DNA of 64,000 bases, from NCBI GenBank assembly GCA_007750655.1, contig CP036290.1, forward strand, positions 3,720,001 through 3,784,000. Direction: 5' to 3'. Position numbers and translations under genes: made by a program. The stretch comes from Rohdeia mirabilis (GTDB taxonomy: Bacteria > Planctomycetota > UBA1135 > GCA-002686595). Positions 16,472 through 26,248 of the stretch are shown here, in pieces. The stretch's first letter is position 1. Every line of letters begins with the position of its first letter. Below the pieces are notes generated by a model. It had not been told where the DNA came from. It ran no database searches and was given only the letters and a program-made list of their open reading frames with translations.

Positions 16472-19400
16472 TCAGCGCGGCTGGACCAGGACCTGGAACT
16501 CGACGACGCTGGCGATGCGATCGGCGAACGGCGCGTCCGGATCGATGACGAACTGGGCGCGCAGCGCGTTGGGACGGCGCTGGTCGGCGACCGACTGACC
16601 CGCGATGAGTGCCCAGTACGAATTCAGCTCGTCGGGGTGCTCGACCCAGGGAGTCAGCGAATCGGGAACGAACGTCGCTCCGATCTGCGCCAGATCCGAC
16701 TCGCACGGGGAGGCGACCGCGCTCGCGAAGCGGATGCCCTGGAAGCGCACGACCAACGGCGACGAATCGAGGGACGAACCCACGAGCGTCTCGAAGTCGC
16801 TGCCGAAGTCGGTCGTGATCGGGCCCGAGTCACCGCGCCAGTCGACCACTTCCCCCGTGTCGAGTTCGATCTTCGCGTTCCAGCCGAAGACCCACTCCGC
16901 CGGATCGACGCTCGTGAGGTCGTCCTCCACGAAGTCGAACCCGAAGAGCCCACCGTCCGGCACGATCCAGCAACTCGTGAAGCCGCTCCGGCGCGCCGGA
17001 CCGGTCGTCGGGTCGACGAGGGCCGCCGTCAGGATCACGTCGGCGAGCGCGGGCTCACCGACGCCCCCCACGTCCGGCTCCAGTCGGGTCGCGATCTCGG
17101 CCAGGGACGGCGCGACGGGCAGTTCGACGTGGATCATGCCCACGCCGCCGTGGCCGCCCTCGGACAGCGTGTTCGCGTTGAATCCGCCGCTGCCTCCCGA
17201 CACGTCGAAGACGTCGGTGGAGGTTCCCAGCTCGAGTTCGCGGGCCTGGATCAGGAGCGCGCCACCGGAGCCGCCCCCCCCGGGCGCGGCCCAACAGTCG
17301 TCGCTCATGGTCGGCACGGTGCACAGCGGGAAGCCTCCGCCGTCGCCACCCGCCACGCTGATGCTGCCAGAGGCCTGGAGCGAGCCCCCGACGTGCAGCT
17401 GCAACGCTCCGCCCCCACCGCCGCCGGCCGCGCCGCTCGCGTCGAGGTAGGCCGTGATCCGCTTGAGCGGGAAGGCGCCGACCGGGATGCAGCTGTTCGT
17501 GGGAACGCCGTTCGTGGTCGTGCCCTGGATGCCGCCGCCACCGCCGCCACCGCCCGCGCCACCGACGAGTTGCCCGCCGCGATCGGGATCGAGGAGGACC
17601 TCGAAGGCCCGCACGAGATCGGCGTCGACCGGGGCCAGCGGGGGTTCGATCGGAACGCCGAACGCGGCCGACGGGACGCTCCAGAGCGCCTCCGTGCCCG
17701 AAGTCACGTGGCTGGCACCGGCGCCCGGCGCGCCGACGATGACGCTGGCGCACAGGGCGTTGAGGTAGTTGGTGTCGGCGATGCTGCCGAGCTCCAAGAT
17801 GCTCGGACCCGGCATCACGGGCGGCCAGGCGACGCCGCCACCGCCCGCACCGACGGTCCCCGCAGCCGCACCGCCGCGTCCGCCACCGGCGGTGCCGTCG
17901 ACGACGACCGACGTGCCGGGCGGGTGGTCGTAGCCGCGGAACGCCTGACCCTGGCTGGGCGTGAGCTGTCCGTTCGTGGGTTGATCGGGACGGTCGCCGC
18001 CGTCGCCTCCCGCCCCGGCACCCAGTCGGTTCGGGCCGCCGTCGCCGCCGAGCCCCACCGTGGAGGCCTGGTCGATGGCGTCGCGGCCACCGGCGTCGAG
18101 CGTGCCTTCGACGCGACAGACTCCGCGCACGAAGATCCGCGCGGGATTGGCGCCTTCGAGCACGAGCCGCCCGCCGGCGTCGATCACGAGGGTCGCGAAC
18201 TCGAAGACTCCGTCGTCGACCTCGACCGCGAGCTCGCCGGGCAGCACACCGTCCACCACGTAGTCGTCGATGGGCTGGGCGCGCACCTCGTAGGCGACGA
18301 TCTCGTCCTCGTCGGTCGTCGCCACACCGAAGGCGTCGACGCCGTTCGTGGTGAGCTCGGGACCGAAGCGCGTCACCAGCGTGGGGCCGGTTCCGAGCAC
18401 GACCGTCTCGCCGTTGCGCACGAACAGCTCGCCGTGTCGACCACTACCGCCGGCCAGCACGGGCACGACCCGGCCGCGCAGACCATCGCCCCCGACGAGC
18501 GTCGTCGGCTCGGCCAGGGCGGAACTCGCCCCGACGTTGATCGCCTTGATCCCTTGGAAGGTGTCGCGCACCAGGACCGACGGCACGGGGACCGCGAGCG
18601 GCGTGAACAGCGCCGAGACCGACTGGCCCAGGGGTTCGCCGCCCAGGTCGCTGATCGAAGAGTTCACGCTGACGACGACGCGGTGGATCTCCAGCGGATT
18701 CGAACCGGCCGAGGGCAGGCGGGGCTGGGGCCGGAAATAGAGCGCAGTCGTCCCCGACACGTCGTCGAACTGCACCGAGTATGTGCCAGGCAGAGGCACC
18801 TGGTCGTCCGTCGTGTTGGGATCGCCGTCCTTGTCGAACCGGACTTGGACCGTGGGTGACGTGCCCTCGCTCGTGTCGATCAACGTCGACGCGTCGAGGA
18901 TCTGGTCGAACTGCAGACGGACGCGCGAGTCGAGGTCCACGTCCGTCGCGCCGTCGGCCGGGTACGAGTCCAGGACCTGCCCCGTCGCGGGAGCGATCTC
19001 CTCGACGAGCACCTGAACGCTCGGAGGGCCGGGCTGCAGGTCGAGGATGCCCTTCGACGCGACGACGAAACAATCGACCGACGTGATGTTCGACGAGCCC
19101 GAGACCGACGTGATCCGCGGCCCGGTCGCGGCGCCGCGGATCACGACGCGGTAGGACTCGCCCGACTCGAAGCCGGGGACCACGTTGCCGTCGTCGTCGA
19201 AGGTGACGCGCGGCGTGTAGACGACGCGCCGGGGATTCGCGGGATCGACCTGGATGAGCGCGGGCGGGACGTCGTCGTCGGAGAACTTCGAGACGCGCAG
19301 ACTGGCTGGCGAGAGCGACGCGGGATCGACCGGCCGGTTGAACTCGAAGGACAGGCTCTGGTTGACGAACACCTCGGTGATGGTGCACCCCACCGGCCCC

Positions 19401-19585
19401 GCGACCGGACCGTTGCACGCGAGCGTGCACGAGATCAGGTGCATCGCGGACGTGCTGCTGGGAACGGCGTCGGACGTGTCCTCCGCGCCCGGGCCGCCGC
19501 ACCCCGCGAGGAGAGCGAGCGCGAGCGGAACCAGTGCGGCCGCGCGGAACGGATGGACGGCGAGGGGTCGGTCGAAGCGCTTCAT
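16472..19585 (-). CDS. Giant lipoprotein with Ig-like and Gly-rich regions (1)
   Basis: A 1037-aa exported lipoprotein starting at the ATG at 19585. The signal peptide ends in a lipobox (LALLAGC, Cys near residue 30). Ig-like regions of the SbsA/Big_5 type follow (for example LSFEFNRPVDPASLSPASLR near 75 and VRLQFDQILDASTL near 250). At about 480-520 is the motif LVIDAGGRLVLEGANPARIF, which recurs in the lipoproteins at 33160 and, more loosely, at 30856. A glycine-rich region follows at about 525-830 (GGDGG, GGAGGGGGGGG and GGGGSGG blocks alternating with short hydrophobic strands), then a beta-rich C-terminus. It is predicted to be anchored in the outer membrane by lipid and exposed on one face. 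The function is unknown; adhesin, fibre or matrix protein is inference. Confidence 0.8.
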   Translation of the reverse strand: MKRFDRPLAVHPFRAAALVPLALALLAGCGGPGAEDTSDAVPSSTSAMHLISCTLACNGPVAGPVGCTITEVFVNQSLSFEFNRPVDPASLSPASLRVSKFSDDDVPPALIQVDPANPRRVVYTPRVTFDDDGNVVPGFESGESYRVVIRGAATGPRITSVSGSSNITSVDCFVVASKGILDLQPGPPSVQVLVEEIAPATGQVLDSYPADGATDVDLDSRVRLQFDQILDASTLIDTSEGTSPTVQVRFDKDGDPNTTDDQVPLPGTYSVQFDDVSGTTALYFRPQPRLPSAGSNPLEIHRVVVSVNSSISDLGGEPLGQSVSALFTPLAVPVPSVLVRDTFQGIKAINVGASSALAEPTTLVGGDGLRGRVVPVLAGGSGRHGELFVRNGETVVLGTGPTLVTRFGPELTTNGVDAFGVATTDEDEIVAYEVRAQPIDDYVVDGVLPGELAVEVDDGVFEFATLVIDAGGRLVLEGANPARIFVRGVCRVEGTLDAGGRDAIDQASTVGLGGDGGPNRLGAGAGGDGGDRPDQPTNGQLTPSQGQAFRGYDHPPGTSVVVDGTAGGGRGGAAAGTVGAGGGGVAWPPVMPGPSILELGSIADTNYLNALCASVIVGAPGAGASHVTSGTEALWSVPSAAFGVPIEPPLAPVDADLVRAFEVLLDPDRGGQLVGGAGGGGGGGGIQGTTTNGVPTNSCIPVGAFPLKRITAYLDASGAAGGGGGGALQLHVGGSLQASGSISVAGGDGGGFPLCTVPTMSDDCWAAPGGGGSGGALLIQARELELGTSTDVFDVSGGSGGFNANTLSEGGHGGVGMIHVELPVAPSLAEIATRLEPDVGGVGEPALADVILTAALVDPTTGPARRSGFTSCWIVPDGGLFGFDFVEDDLTSVDPAEWVFGWNAKIELDTGEVVDWRGDSGPITTDFGSDFETLVGSSLDSSPLVVRFQGIRFASAVASPCESDLAQIGATFVPDSLTPWVEHPDELNSYWALIAGQSVADQRRPNALRAQFVIDPDAPFADRIASVVEFQVLVQPR

Positions 19586-19980
19586 GGTCTCGGAGCGTGA
19601 CAGGTGGGATGGACGCTCGGGGGTCGGCGGCGCAGCGGTCGTGAAGGACGAGGACGGGCGCCACACGCACAGGACTGCGCGAGTCGCCCATCGGTGTCGG
19701 GCGTCGTGGGTGCAACGCGACGCTCGGTCACCCGTGCACGGAGTTCTCGGTCGACGCGGGCTGGGACCACGCGTTCGCGAACCTGGGTGCAGGGCCGGAA
19801 CCACCGCCGCGCGCGCTCGGAACGATCGTCGATCGAACCGCTCGGAGCCCGCGCGCTCGGTGGATTCGGGCCGCTACTCTAGGGTGCGAGGGCACTAGGG
19901 TCTCTGGTAAAGATTCGGCCAGAACTCGACCCTCCGTCCTGACCACCGCGCCCCCCGGACGACCCTCCGCACGAACCCCG
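19586..19980. other. Divergent intergenic region between two lipoprotein genes
   Basis: About 395 bp between divergent starts, so it must hold at least two promoters. I see no convincing consensus promoter, operator or hairpin and no credible gene. Confidence 0.4.
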
Positions 19981-20958
19981 ATGCCGCCCTCCTCCACCGC
20001 CGATTCCGCCCCCATCCGTCCCGGCCACGGGGCGGATCGTTCCAGCCGCGGGAGCGGGTCCACCAGAGGTCGCGCTCCGCGCCGCGTGCTCGCGCTGGCC
20101 CTTCTGGGCGCGGCGTTCCCGCTCGCGCTCGCCGGGTGCGACGGAGCCGCGTCCGCGGACCGCGGCGCCACGCGCGAGGCCTATTCGAACGTGCCGCTGC
20201 AGCGCCAACTGCAGGACATGATCGACGCGCTGGCGGAAGCCGACGCGGCGGCCGGCGTCAGCTTCGACAGCTGGGTCGACGGCGTGCGAGCGGCGTTCGC
20301 ACGCGCCGATCGTTCAAGCCCGGACCTCGGTCGTGCGATCATCGCGCTGCTCGACGAGCGCGACGACCTGGATCCCGGCATCCGCTCGCGACTGATCGAG
20401 GCGGCCGCGCGTTCGATGGCGAAGGACGAAGAGGCGCGCGGCGAGCTCGGCCTCGCGCTCACCGAGCGCATCGAGAACTACAGCAGCGCGCTGGGCGAAC
20501 GGAACAAGGCCTGCGAGCTGCTCGGCGCGTACTGCCCCCAGACCGCGATCGCCGTACTGGGTCCGCTGCTGCTGCCCGATCGGCGCGGCACCACGCTGCC
20601 CGACTCGGAGTTCATCCTCGCCGGCTACCTGACGGCGGCGAAGACGCTCGGCACGGACACGCACGACATCCTGTGCGCCATCGCCGTCGAAGCGCGCATG
20701 GACGGACGCACGCGGACCATCGCGCTGCGCGAACTGGCGCCCCAGGCCACGCCGCGCTCGATCGCGATCTTCGAGAACGTGATGGTCGAGTCCACCGGTG
20801 ACGCCTACCTGCGCCGAGTCGCGGTCCAGAGCTACATCGCCGCCGTGCCGAAGGAACGTGCTCTCGAGCACCTGACGCGCACGCGCGACCGCGAAGCCGA
20901 CATGAACATGCAGGGCTACCTCGAGGACGTGCTCGCGACCCTGCGCGGCGAACGCTGA
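19981..20958 (+). CDS. Lipoprotein with HEAT-like helical repeats
   Basis: A 325-aa protein. An unusually long basic N-region (about 34 residues, with RGRAPRR) precedes a hydrophobic stretch and the lipobox LALAGC (Cys near 53). The mature part is almost entirely alpha-helical, with roughly 30-residue helix pairs (SRLIEAAARSMAKDEEARGE, RTRTIALRELAPQATPRSIA, VAVQSYIAAVPKERALEHL) suggestive of HEAT or armadillo-like repeats. This implies a scaffold or binding role in the periplasm. It is convergent with the pilin gene and separated from it by a strong terminator hairpin (21005-21048). No enzyme motif. An alternative start further in cannot be excluded. Confidence 0.75.
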   Translation: MPPSSTADSAPIRPGHGADRSSRGSGSTRGRAPRRVLALALLGAAFPLALAGCDGAASADRGATREAYSNVPLQRQLQDMIDALAEADAAAGVSFDSWVDGVRAAFARADRSSPDLGRAIIALLDERDDLDPGIRSRLIEAAARSMAKDEEARGELGLALTERIENYSSALGERNKACELLGAYCPQTAIAVLGPLLLPDRRGTTLPDSEFILAGYLTAAKTLGTDTHDILCAIAVEARMDGRTRTIALRELAPQATPRSIAIFENVMVESTGDAYLRRVAVQSYIAAVPKERALEHLTRTRDREADMNMQGYLEDVLATLRGER

Positions 20959-21004
20959 GCGGGCGACGGTCCTGGGTGCACGCGCGGGCGGAACGCGCCC
21001 AGAA

Positions 21005-21048
21005 CGAACGCGAGCGGGAGGATGCCGAGGCATCCTCCCGCTCGTTCG
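21005..21048. terminator. Bidirectional terminator hairpin
   Basis: A stem of about 19 bp (GAGCGGGAGGATGC paired with GCATCCTCCCGCTC, plus outer pairs with a two-base bulge) and a CGAG tetraloop, placed between the convergent lipoprotein and pilin genes. Confidence 0.85.
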
Positions 21049-21089
21049 CATGCGACCCTTGTGGACCGCCTGCTGGCTTTCGGCCTAGA

Positions 21090-21809
21090 TCACTGGACGA
21101 CGGTCCAGTTCTCACCGTCGTTGCCGGCGACACCGGCAGCGGCGTTGGCGAGACCGAAGCTCATGTCGGCACCCGACAGAGCGGCGGCGAAGTCCGGGCC
21201 ACCGGCGATGCCGGTGTAGTTCTCGGTACCGCGGTTGTTGTACTGCAGGATGTCGCCTTCGTGGTTGATGAAGAAGACGCGGTTGCCGGTGCTACCGAAG
21301 TCGAGCGGCCAGGCGTAGCAGCCCCAGAAGTTCTCGGCGGCGTCGGGATCGGTCGCACCTTCCACCGAACCACCATCGGCGTCCTCGGCGGCGCCATCGT
21401 TGGCGTCGTCGGGCAGCCACATCTGGAAGACGTAGCCCGAGCGGGTCACGACGCCGTCCTCGACGTTTCCAAGGGCGGTCGACAGCATCGGCGGCGACAG
21501 CAGGTCGGCACCGTTCGTCGGCACGCCGGCGCCGTCGTCCTCGCGCATACCCACGGTGCCGGCGAGCTCGGCGAAGTAGCCGTACTCACCGCCGCCGTCG
21601 GAGTCCGTGTCGACCGCGGCCGAGGACTGCATCTGCGCCTGGGCCGAACTGATCGAACGGAGCGTGGAAATGGCAGCCGACTCGTTGGCGCTCAGGCGAG
21701 CGCTGAGCAGCTTCGGGATGGCGACGGAAGCGATGATCGCGATGATGGCGACCACGATCATCAGCTCGATGAGCGTGAAGCCCGCGTTCTTGCGTTGGTT
21801 GATTTTCAC
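21090..21809 (-). CDS. pilA: Type IV pilin / type II pseudopilin
   Basis: A 239-aa prepilin. The start used is the GTG at 21809, giving a short basic leader VKINQRKNAG followed by the class III cleavage site and N-methylated helix FTLIELMIVVAIIAIIASVA, with the conserved Glu at mature position 5. The frame is open upstream, but no ATG fits a short leader. The globular part contains a Gly/Asp-rich loop and a C-terminal beta region (WPLDFGSTGNRVFFINHEG) seen in major pilin-like proteins of several phyla. It would be cleaved by PilD (29832-30764) and polymerised by PilB/PilC. It is transcribed separately from pilT-pilB-pilC, because a terminator lies between them. It could be a major pilin or a GspG-like pseudopilin. 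Confidence 0.92.
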   Translation of the reverse strand: MKINQRKNAGFTLIELMIVVAIIAIIASVAIPKLLSARLSANESAAISTLRSISSAQAQMQSSAAVDTDSDGGGEYGYFAELAGTVGMREDDGAGVPTNGADLLSPPMLSTALGNVEDGVVTRSGYVFQMWLPDDANDGAAEDADGGSVEGATDPDAAENFWGCYAWPLDFGSTGNRVFFINHEGDILQYNNRGTENYTGIAGGPDFAAALSGADMSFGLANAAAGVAGNDGENWTVVQ

Positions 21810-22043
21810 TTTGGGAGGTTGCCTCTGACTGGCCTTCGTGTGTGGAAACCGCCTCCCCAGGTGGTGGACGCACGCGCGCCCGCCCCTCGAAGGTGCGGCG
21901 AACCGATCTCTCGTTTGCGAGGGGGCTGGATCGGACATCGACCCAACCGGTACCGCTCGACACCCCACCCTTCGGACTCCCGCGCCACGGCTCTGTAGCC
22001 CGGCCCGGATTTCTGGTCGGAAAATGCGACCTCCCAGGACGGG
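21810..22043 (-). promoter_or_regulatory. Leader region upstream of pilin gene
   Basis: The 234 bp between the pilC terminator and the pilin start must carry the pilin promoter. I could not identify a clear sigma-54 (GG-N10-GC with flanking consensus) or sigma-70 promoter, and the GTG start lacks an obvious purine-rich ribosome-binding site. Confidence 0.4.
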
Positions 22044-22079
22044 AGCGGGCCGGCGCCCCAGGTGGAGCGCCGGCCCGCT
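22044..22079 (-). terminator. Terminator of the pilT-pilB-pilC unit
   Basis: A perfect 13-bp stem (AGCGGGCCGGCGC with GCGCCGGCCCGCT) and a 10-nt loop, 44 bp downstream of the pilC stop. Confidence 0.8.
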
Positions 22080-22122
22080 GCCAGCTGCGGCCTCGAGGGC
22101 TCGCTCGGCGTGCGTCCGTGGG

Positions 22123-23463
22123 TCAGCCGCCCAGCTTGCCGACGATGTCGAGGATGGGCAGGAAGACCGAGAGCACGACGCCACCGACGATGACACCCAT
22201 GAAGGAGATCAGCATCGGCTCGATCAGACTGGTCAGCGACTTGATCTGGGCCTTCACCTGGGCGTCGTAGAAGTCGGCGATCTTCTCGAGCAGCGTCTCG
22301 AGTGCGCCGGAGCGTTCGCCGATCGCGATCATTCGCGTCACCATCGGCGGGAAGACCGGCGACTGCGACAGCGGCTCGGACAGCATGTTTCCGTTCCGCA
22401 CCGCTTCACGCGAGTTGAGCACGGCTTCGGTCACCACCTGGTTGCCCGCCGTGTCGGCGACGATGTCGAGCGTGCCCATGATCGGAACGCCCGAACGGGT
22501 GAGCGTCGAGAACGTGCGGCTGAAGCGGGCCAGTGCGACCTTGCGCGCCATCGGCCCGAAGATCGGCACGTTGAGCGCAATGCGGTCGAACAGGTAACTG
22601 CCGCGGCGCGTCTTCTTGAACAGGTAGAGGCCGACCAGCACGCCCGCCGAGCCGCCGAACGCCACCATGTAGTTGGCCTTCAGCCAGTCCGACGTGTTCA
22701 GCACGAACGTCGTCAGCGCCGGCAGGTCGGTGTCGAGCGACTCGAACACCTGACGGAACGTCGGGACGACGCCCAGCATCAGGAAACTCGTGATGCCCAA
22801 CACGAGCACCAGCGAGATGACCGGGTAGGTCATCGCGGACTTGACCTCGCGGCGCAGTTCGTCGGCTTCCTCGACGTACTCGGCGAGACGCTCGAGGATG
22901 ATGTCCATCTGACCGGAGGCTTCACCGGCCCGTACCATCGAGACGTACAGCGAGGTGAACGCCTTGGGGCAGGTCTCCATCGCCGCCGACAGGTCGGAAC
23001 CGCCGCGCAGCTCGGTCGTCAAGCGCTCGCACGTGATGCGCATGCCCGGCGTCTCGGCCTGTTCACCCAGCACGTCGAGCGACTCGAGCAGCGAGAGGCC
23101 AGCGCCGATCATCGTCGACAGCTGGCGCGTGAAGATGACGAGCTCCTGCTTGTTGACCGTGGCCTTGGGCTTGGTCAGCTGGAGACTGGTGAGGCTCTTG
23201 AGGCTGAAGCCCTTCTTCGCCCCGCCGTTCGAGTCGGGGTAGCTCCCGCCCTCGTTCGAAGAAGTGGACTTGGGCTTGGCCTTGGGCTTGTCCTTCGGCG
23301 TGCGGCCGAAGAGGCTCTTGGTGCTCCCACTGGGCTTGATGCTGACCGGCGTCAGGTTGCGCTTGCGCAGCTGTGCGAGAGCTTGGGCCTGGGTCTCAGC
23401 GGTGACGGATCCCTGGACAGAGTTGCCCTGATCGTCGCGCGCGTCGTAGTTGAAGTCGGACAT
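22123..23463 (-). CDS. pilC: Pilus assembly inner-membrane platform protein PilC/GspF
   Basis: A 446-aa member of the GspF/PilC family, the inner-membrane platform around which pilin subunits are assembled. The N-terminus has the usual short beta domain (MSDFNYDARDDQGNSVQG) and a charged linker (residues 45-95). Two repeated cytoplasmic helical domains follow: TRQLSTMIGAGLSLLESLDV near 115 and FSRTFSTLTRSGVPI near 315. Each is followed by membrane helices (near 220-245, 270-290 and 415-440). The C-terminal helix ending LSVFLPILDIVG is typical. It lies 14 bp after pilB, forming a pilT-pilB-pilC unit. Confidence 0.96.
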   Translation of the reverse strand: MSDFNYDARDDQGNSVQGSVTAETQAQALAQLRKRNLTPVSIKPSGSTKSLFGRTPKDKPKAKPKSTSSNEGGSYPDSNGGAKKGFSLKSLTSLQLTKPKATVNKQELVIFTRQLSTMIGAGLSLLESLDVLGEQAETPGMRITCERLTTELRGGSDLSAAMETCPKAFTSLYVSMVRAGEASGQMDIILERLAEYVEEADELRREVKSAMTYPVISLVLVLGITSFLMLGVVPTFRQVFESLDTDLPALTTFVLNTSDWLKANYMVAFGGSAGVLVGLYLFKKTRRGSYLFDRIALNVPIFGPMARKVALARFSRTFSTLTRSGVPIMGTLDIVADTAGNQVVTEAVLNSREAVRNGNMLSEPLSQSPVFPPMVTRMIAIGERSGALETLLEKIADFYDAQVKAQIKSLTSLIEPMLISFMGVIVGGVVLSVFLPILDIVGKLGG

Positions 23464-23477
23464 GTTCGTAGCAGCTC

Positions 23478-25184
23478 TCAGTCGCCCATGGTCACGCGGA
23501 GGACCTCTTCCAAGGAGGTGCGCCCGCGCATTGCGTTGAGGAGGCCGACCCGACGGAGGGTCAACATCCCGTTCTCGATGGCCATCGTCTTGATCTTGGC
23601 CGCGGACTCGCCCTCGACGACGAGGCGCTTGACGTCCGCGGTCATGTACAGCGTCTCCAGGAGTGCGAAGCGACCCTTGTAGCCGCCCGTGCAACGCGGG
23701 CAGCCCTCCTGGTTCGCGACGAAGATCTGGAAGTCGTTCTCGAAGTCCGCCTCGATGAAGCCCATCGCCATGAGTTCGTCGCGCGGCACTTCGGCCGTCC
23801 GGCGACAGTGCGGGCACAGGACGCGTGCCAGTCGCTGGGCGGCGACGCACAGGAGCGAGCTCGACACCATGAACGGGTCGATGCCCATGTCGACGAGTCG
23901 CGTCACGGTCGACGCGGCGTCGTTCGTGTGCAGCGTCGAGAGCACCAGGTGGCCCGTGAGCGCCGCCTTGACGGCGATCTCGGCGGTCTCGGTGTCCCGG
24001 ATCTCACCCAGGAGCACGACGTCGGGGTCCTGTCGCAGGATCGAGCGCAGCGCACCGGCGAACGTCAGGCCGCGCTTCGGGTTGACCGGCACCTGGTTGA
24101 TGCCGTCCATCCGGTACTCGACGGGATCCTCGACGGTCACGACGTTGATGTCGGGCGTCGAGACCTCGCGCACGGCGGCGTACAGGGTCGTCGACTTGCC
24201 CGAGCCCGTGGGGCCCGTGACCAGCACCATCCCGTAGGAGGACGAGATGCCTTCCTTCAGGTCGGCCAGACACTTCTCCTCGTAGCCGAGCTTGTCGAGA
24301 CTCTTCGCGACGCCGGACGAGTCGAGGATCCGCATCACGGCCTTCTCGCCGCCGACGACGGGAAGCGTGGACAGTCGGAAGTCGATCTGCCGGCCTTCGT
24401 AGCGGATCTGGAACTTGCCGTCCTGAGGCCCCATGCGCTCGGCGATGTCGAGGTTCGCGAGGATCTTCAGGCGCGAGATCACCGAGTTCAGCATGTGCTT
24501 CGGCGGCGCCATGATCTGGTGCAGACGACCGTCGACGCGGAAGCGGATGCGCAGGTGCTGGTCGCCCGGCTCGATGTGGATGTCGCTGGCCTTCTCGCGC
24601 AGCGCCTTGAGCAGCACCAGGTTCACGAGCTTGACCGACGGCACCTCGTTCGGGTCGTCGGCGGTGCCCGCGAGGTCGAGGTTCTCGGCCTCCTCCTCGA
24701 TCGGAGCGACCTCGAAGCCGTCGGTCTGAACGCCGCTGAGCAGCTCGTCGACCTGGGCGGCACCGGTGTCGTAGGCCACGGCGATCGCGGCCCGGATCGC
24801 AGCGGGGTGCGACAGGATCGGACGGACGCGGCAGCCCGTCATGATGTTCAGGTCGTCCAGCAGCAGGACGTCGAACGGGTCCGCGACGAGAACGGTGAGG
24901 ATCTCGCCGGTGCGTGCGACCGGCAGAGCGCAGTGCTCCTCGCAGTCCTCCTTCGTCAGCGTCTCCAAGGCCCGGTGGTCCGGGTGGATCTTGGACGCGT
25001 CGATCGGAGGGACGTTGCCCGCGGCGCCGAGCACCTCGAGAAGAGCGGCCTCGGTGACGCGCTCGCTGGTCACGATCGCCTCGAGGACGGGCACGCCCGT
25101 TTCGGACAAGCCCTCCCACTCTTCCGCGGTGACGAGCCCCCCGTCGATGAGGAGCCGCCTGATCTTGCCGGACGTCCGAACCAT
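23478..25184 (-). CDS. pilB: Pilus extension ATPase PilB/GspE
   Basis: A 568-aa hexameric ATPase that powers pilin assembly. N-terminal GspE_N-like domains (about 1-150), then the ASDIHIEP motif (199-206), Walker A GPTGSGKS (324-331), the Asp box VEDPVEYR (351-358), Walker B VVLLGEIRD (389-397), the His box TGHLVLSTLHTNDA (410-423) and a tetracysteine zinc motif (Cys457, Cys460, Cys495, Cys498). The zinc motif separates assembly ATPases from PilT. The ATG overlaps the pilT stop by one base (TGATG), so translation is coupled. Confidence 0.97.
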   Translation of the reverse strand: MVRTSGKIRRLLIDGGLVTAEEWEGLSETGVPVLEAIVTSERVTEAALLEVLGAAGNVPPIDASKIHPDHRALETLTKEDCEEHCALPVARTGEILTVLVADPFDVLLLDDLNIMTGCRVRPILSHPAAIRAAIAVAYDTGAAQVDELLSGVQTDGFEVAPIEEEAENLDLAGTADDPNEVPSVKLVNLVLLKALREKASDIHIEPGDQHLRIRFRVDGRLHQIMAPPKHMLNSVISRLKILANLDIAERMGPQDGKFQIRYEGRQIDFRLSTLPVVGGEKAVMRILDSSGVAKSLDKLGYEEKCLADLKEGISSSYGMVLVTGPTGSGKSTTLYAAVREVSTPDINVVTVEDPVEYRMDGINQVPVNPKRGLTFAGALRSILRQDPDVVLLGEIRDTETAEIAVKAALTGHLVLSTLHTNDAASTVTRLVDMGIDPFMVSSSLLCVAAQRLARVLCPHCRRTAEVPRDELMAMGFIEADFENDFQIFVANQEGCPRCTGGYKGRFALLETLYMTADVKRLVVEGESAAKIKTMAIENGMLTLRRVGLLNAMRGRTSLEEVLRVTMGD

Positions 25185-26248
25185 CAGGCTGCTCGCACGA
25201 GACGCAGGAACTCACCGGGATCGGACAGGGAAGCTTCGGCGTCCTGGACGCGAACCTGACCCGACCGCACCAGCTCGGCCAGCGACGCGGTCATGGTCCG
25301 CATGCCCTGGCGACCACCGGTCTGCATCTGCGAGTAGATCTGGTGCGACTTGCCCTCGCGGATGAGCGCACGCACGGCCGGCGATGCGAGGAGAACCTCG
25401 GCGGCGAGGCAACGGCCGCGGCCCTCGGCCTTCGGCAACAGCTGCTGACAGAAGACGCCTTCGAGCGTGAAGCTCAACTGCGTCAGGATCTGCGCCTGCT
25501 GGTGCGAGGGGAAGACGTCGATGATGCGGTTGATCGTCTGGACGGCGTCGTTCGTGTGCAGCGTGCCGAACGTGAGGTGACCGGTCTCGGCCAGCGTCAA
25601 CGCCGCCTCGATCGTCTCGAGGTCTCGGAGCTCGCCCACCAGGACGATGTCGGGGTCCTGACGCAGCACGCTGCGGAGCGCGTTGCCGAACTTCTTCGAG
25701 TCGCCGCCGATCTCCCGCTGAGTGACGAGGCACGAGTTGCTCTTGTGCGCGAACTCGATCGGGTCCTCGATCGTCACGATGTGGCCCTGACGGTTCTGGT
25801 TGATGAAGTCGATCATCGACGCGAGCGTCGTCGACTTACCGGAACCGGTCGAACCACAGACGAGGACGAGGCCCGAGCGCAGGTTGCACAGGCGCTCGCA
25901 GACGTCGAGCGGCAGGCCCAGTTGGTCGAAGCTCAGAAGCCCGTGCGGCACGAGTCGCAGCACGCAGGCCACGGAACCGCGCTGGAAGAACACGTTCGCC
26001 CGGAAGCGTCCCTGGTCGGCCAGCTCGAACGAGCAGTCCAGCTCGAACTCGCGCTCGAGCGTCGCGATCTGCTCCTGCGTGAGGACGCTGGTCGCTAGGC
26101 GGCGGGTGTCCTCCGGCGTGAGCTCCGGGGTGTCGACCGGGACCAACGTGCCGTCGACACGGATCCGGGGCGGACTACCGGCGGAGATGTGGAGGTCCGA
26201 CCCGTCCTTGCGCACCATCAGCACAAGGAGATCTTCCATCGTAATCAT
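25184..26248 (-). CDS. pilT: Pilus retraction ATPase PilT
   Basis: A 354-aa PilT. The N-terminus (MITMEDLLVLMVRKDGSDLH) is that of the family, with the Walker A GSTGSGKST near 138, an Asp box TIEDPIEF, Walker B DIVLVGELRD and a His box TGHLTFGTLHTNDA. The PilT-specific C-terminal pattern SPAVRALIREGKSHQI followed by GMRTM is present, and there is no tetracysteine motif. PilT depolymerises pili for twitching. Two ATG codons (26248 and 26239) are possible; the first was used. A second, longer PilT-type ATPase is at 45589-47136. Confidence 0.95.
   Translation of the reverse strand: MITMEDLLVLMVRKDGSDLHISAGSPPRIRVDGTLVPVDTPELTPEDTRRLATSVLTQEQIATLEREFELDCSFELADQGRFRANVFFQRGSVACVLRLVPHGLLSFDQLGLPLDVCERLCNLRSGLVLVCGSTGSGKSTTLASMIDFINQNRQGHIVTIEDPIEFAHKSNSCLVTQREIGGDSKKFGNALRSVLRQDPDIVLVGELRDLETIEAALTLAETGHLTFGTLHTNDAVQTINRIIDVFPSHQQAQILTQLSFTLEGVFCQQLLPKAEGRGRCLAAEVLLASPAVRALIREGKSHQIYSQMQTGGRQGMRTMTASLAELVRSGQVRVQDAEASLSDPGEFLRLVRAA

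Noticed and set aside
21810-22043. Sigma-54 promoter upstream of the pilin gene
   Set aside because: Expected from pilA genes elsewhere, but no sequence with properly spaced GG and GC elements plus flanking consensus was found.
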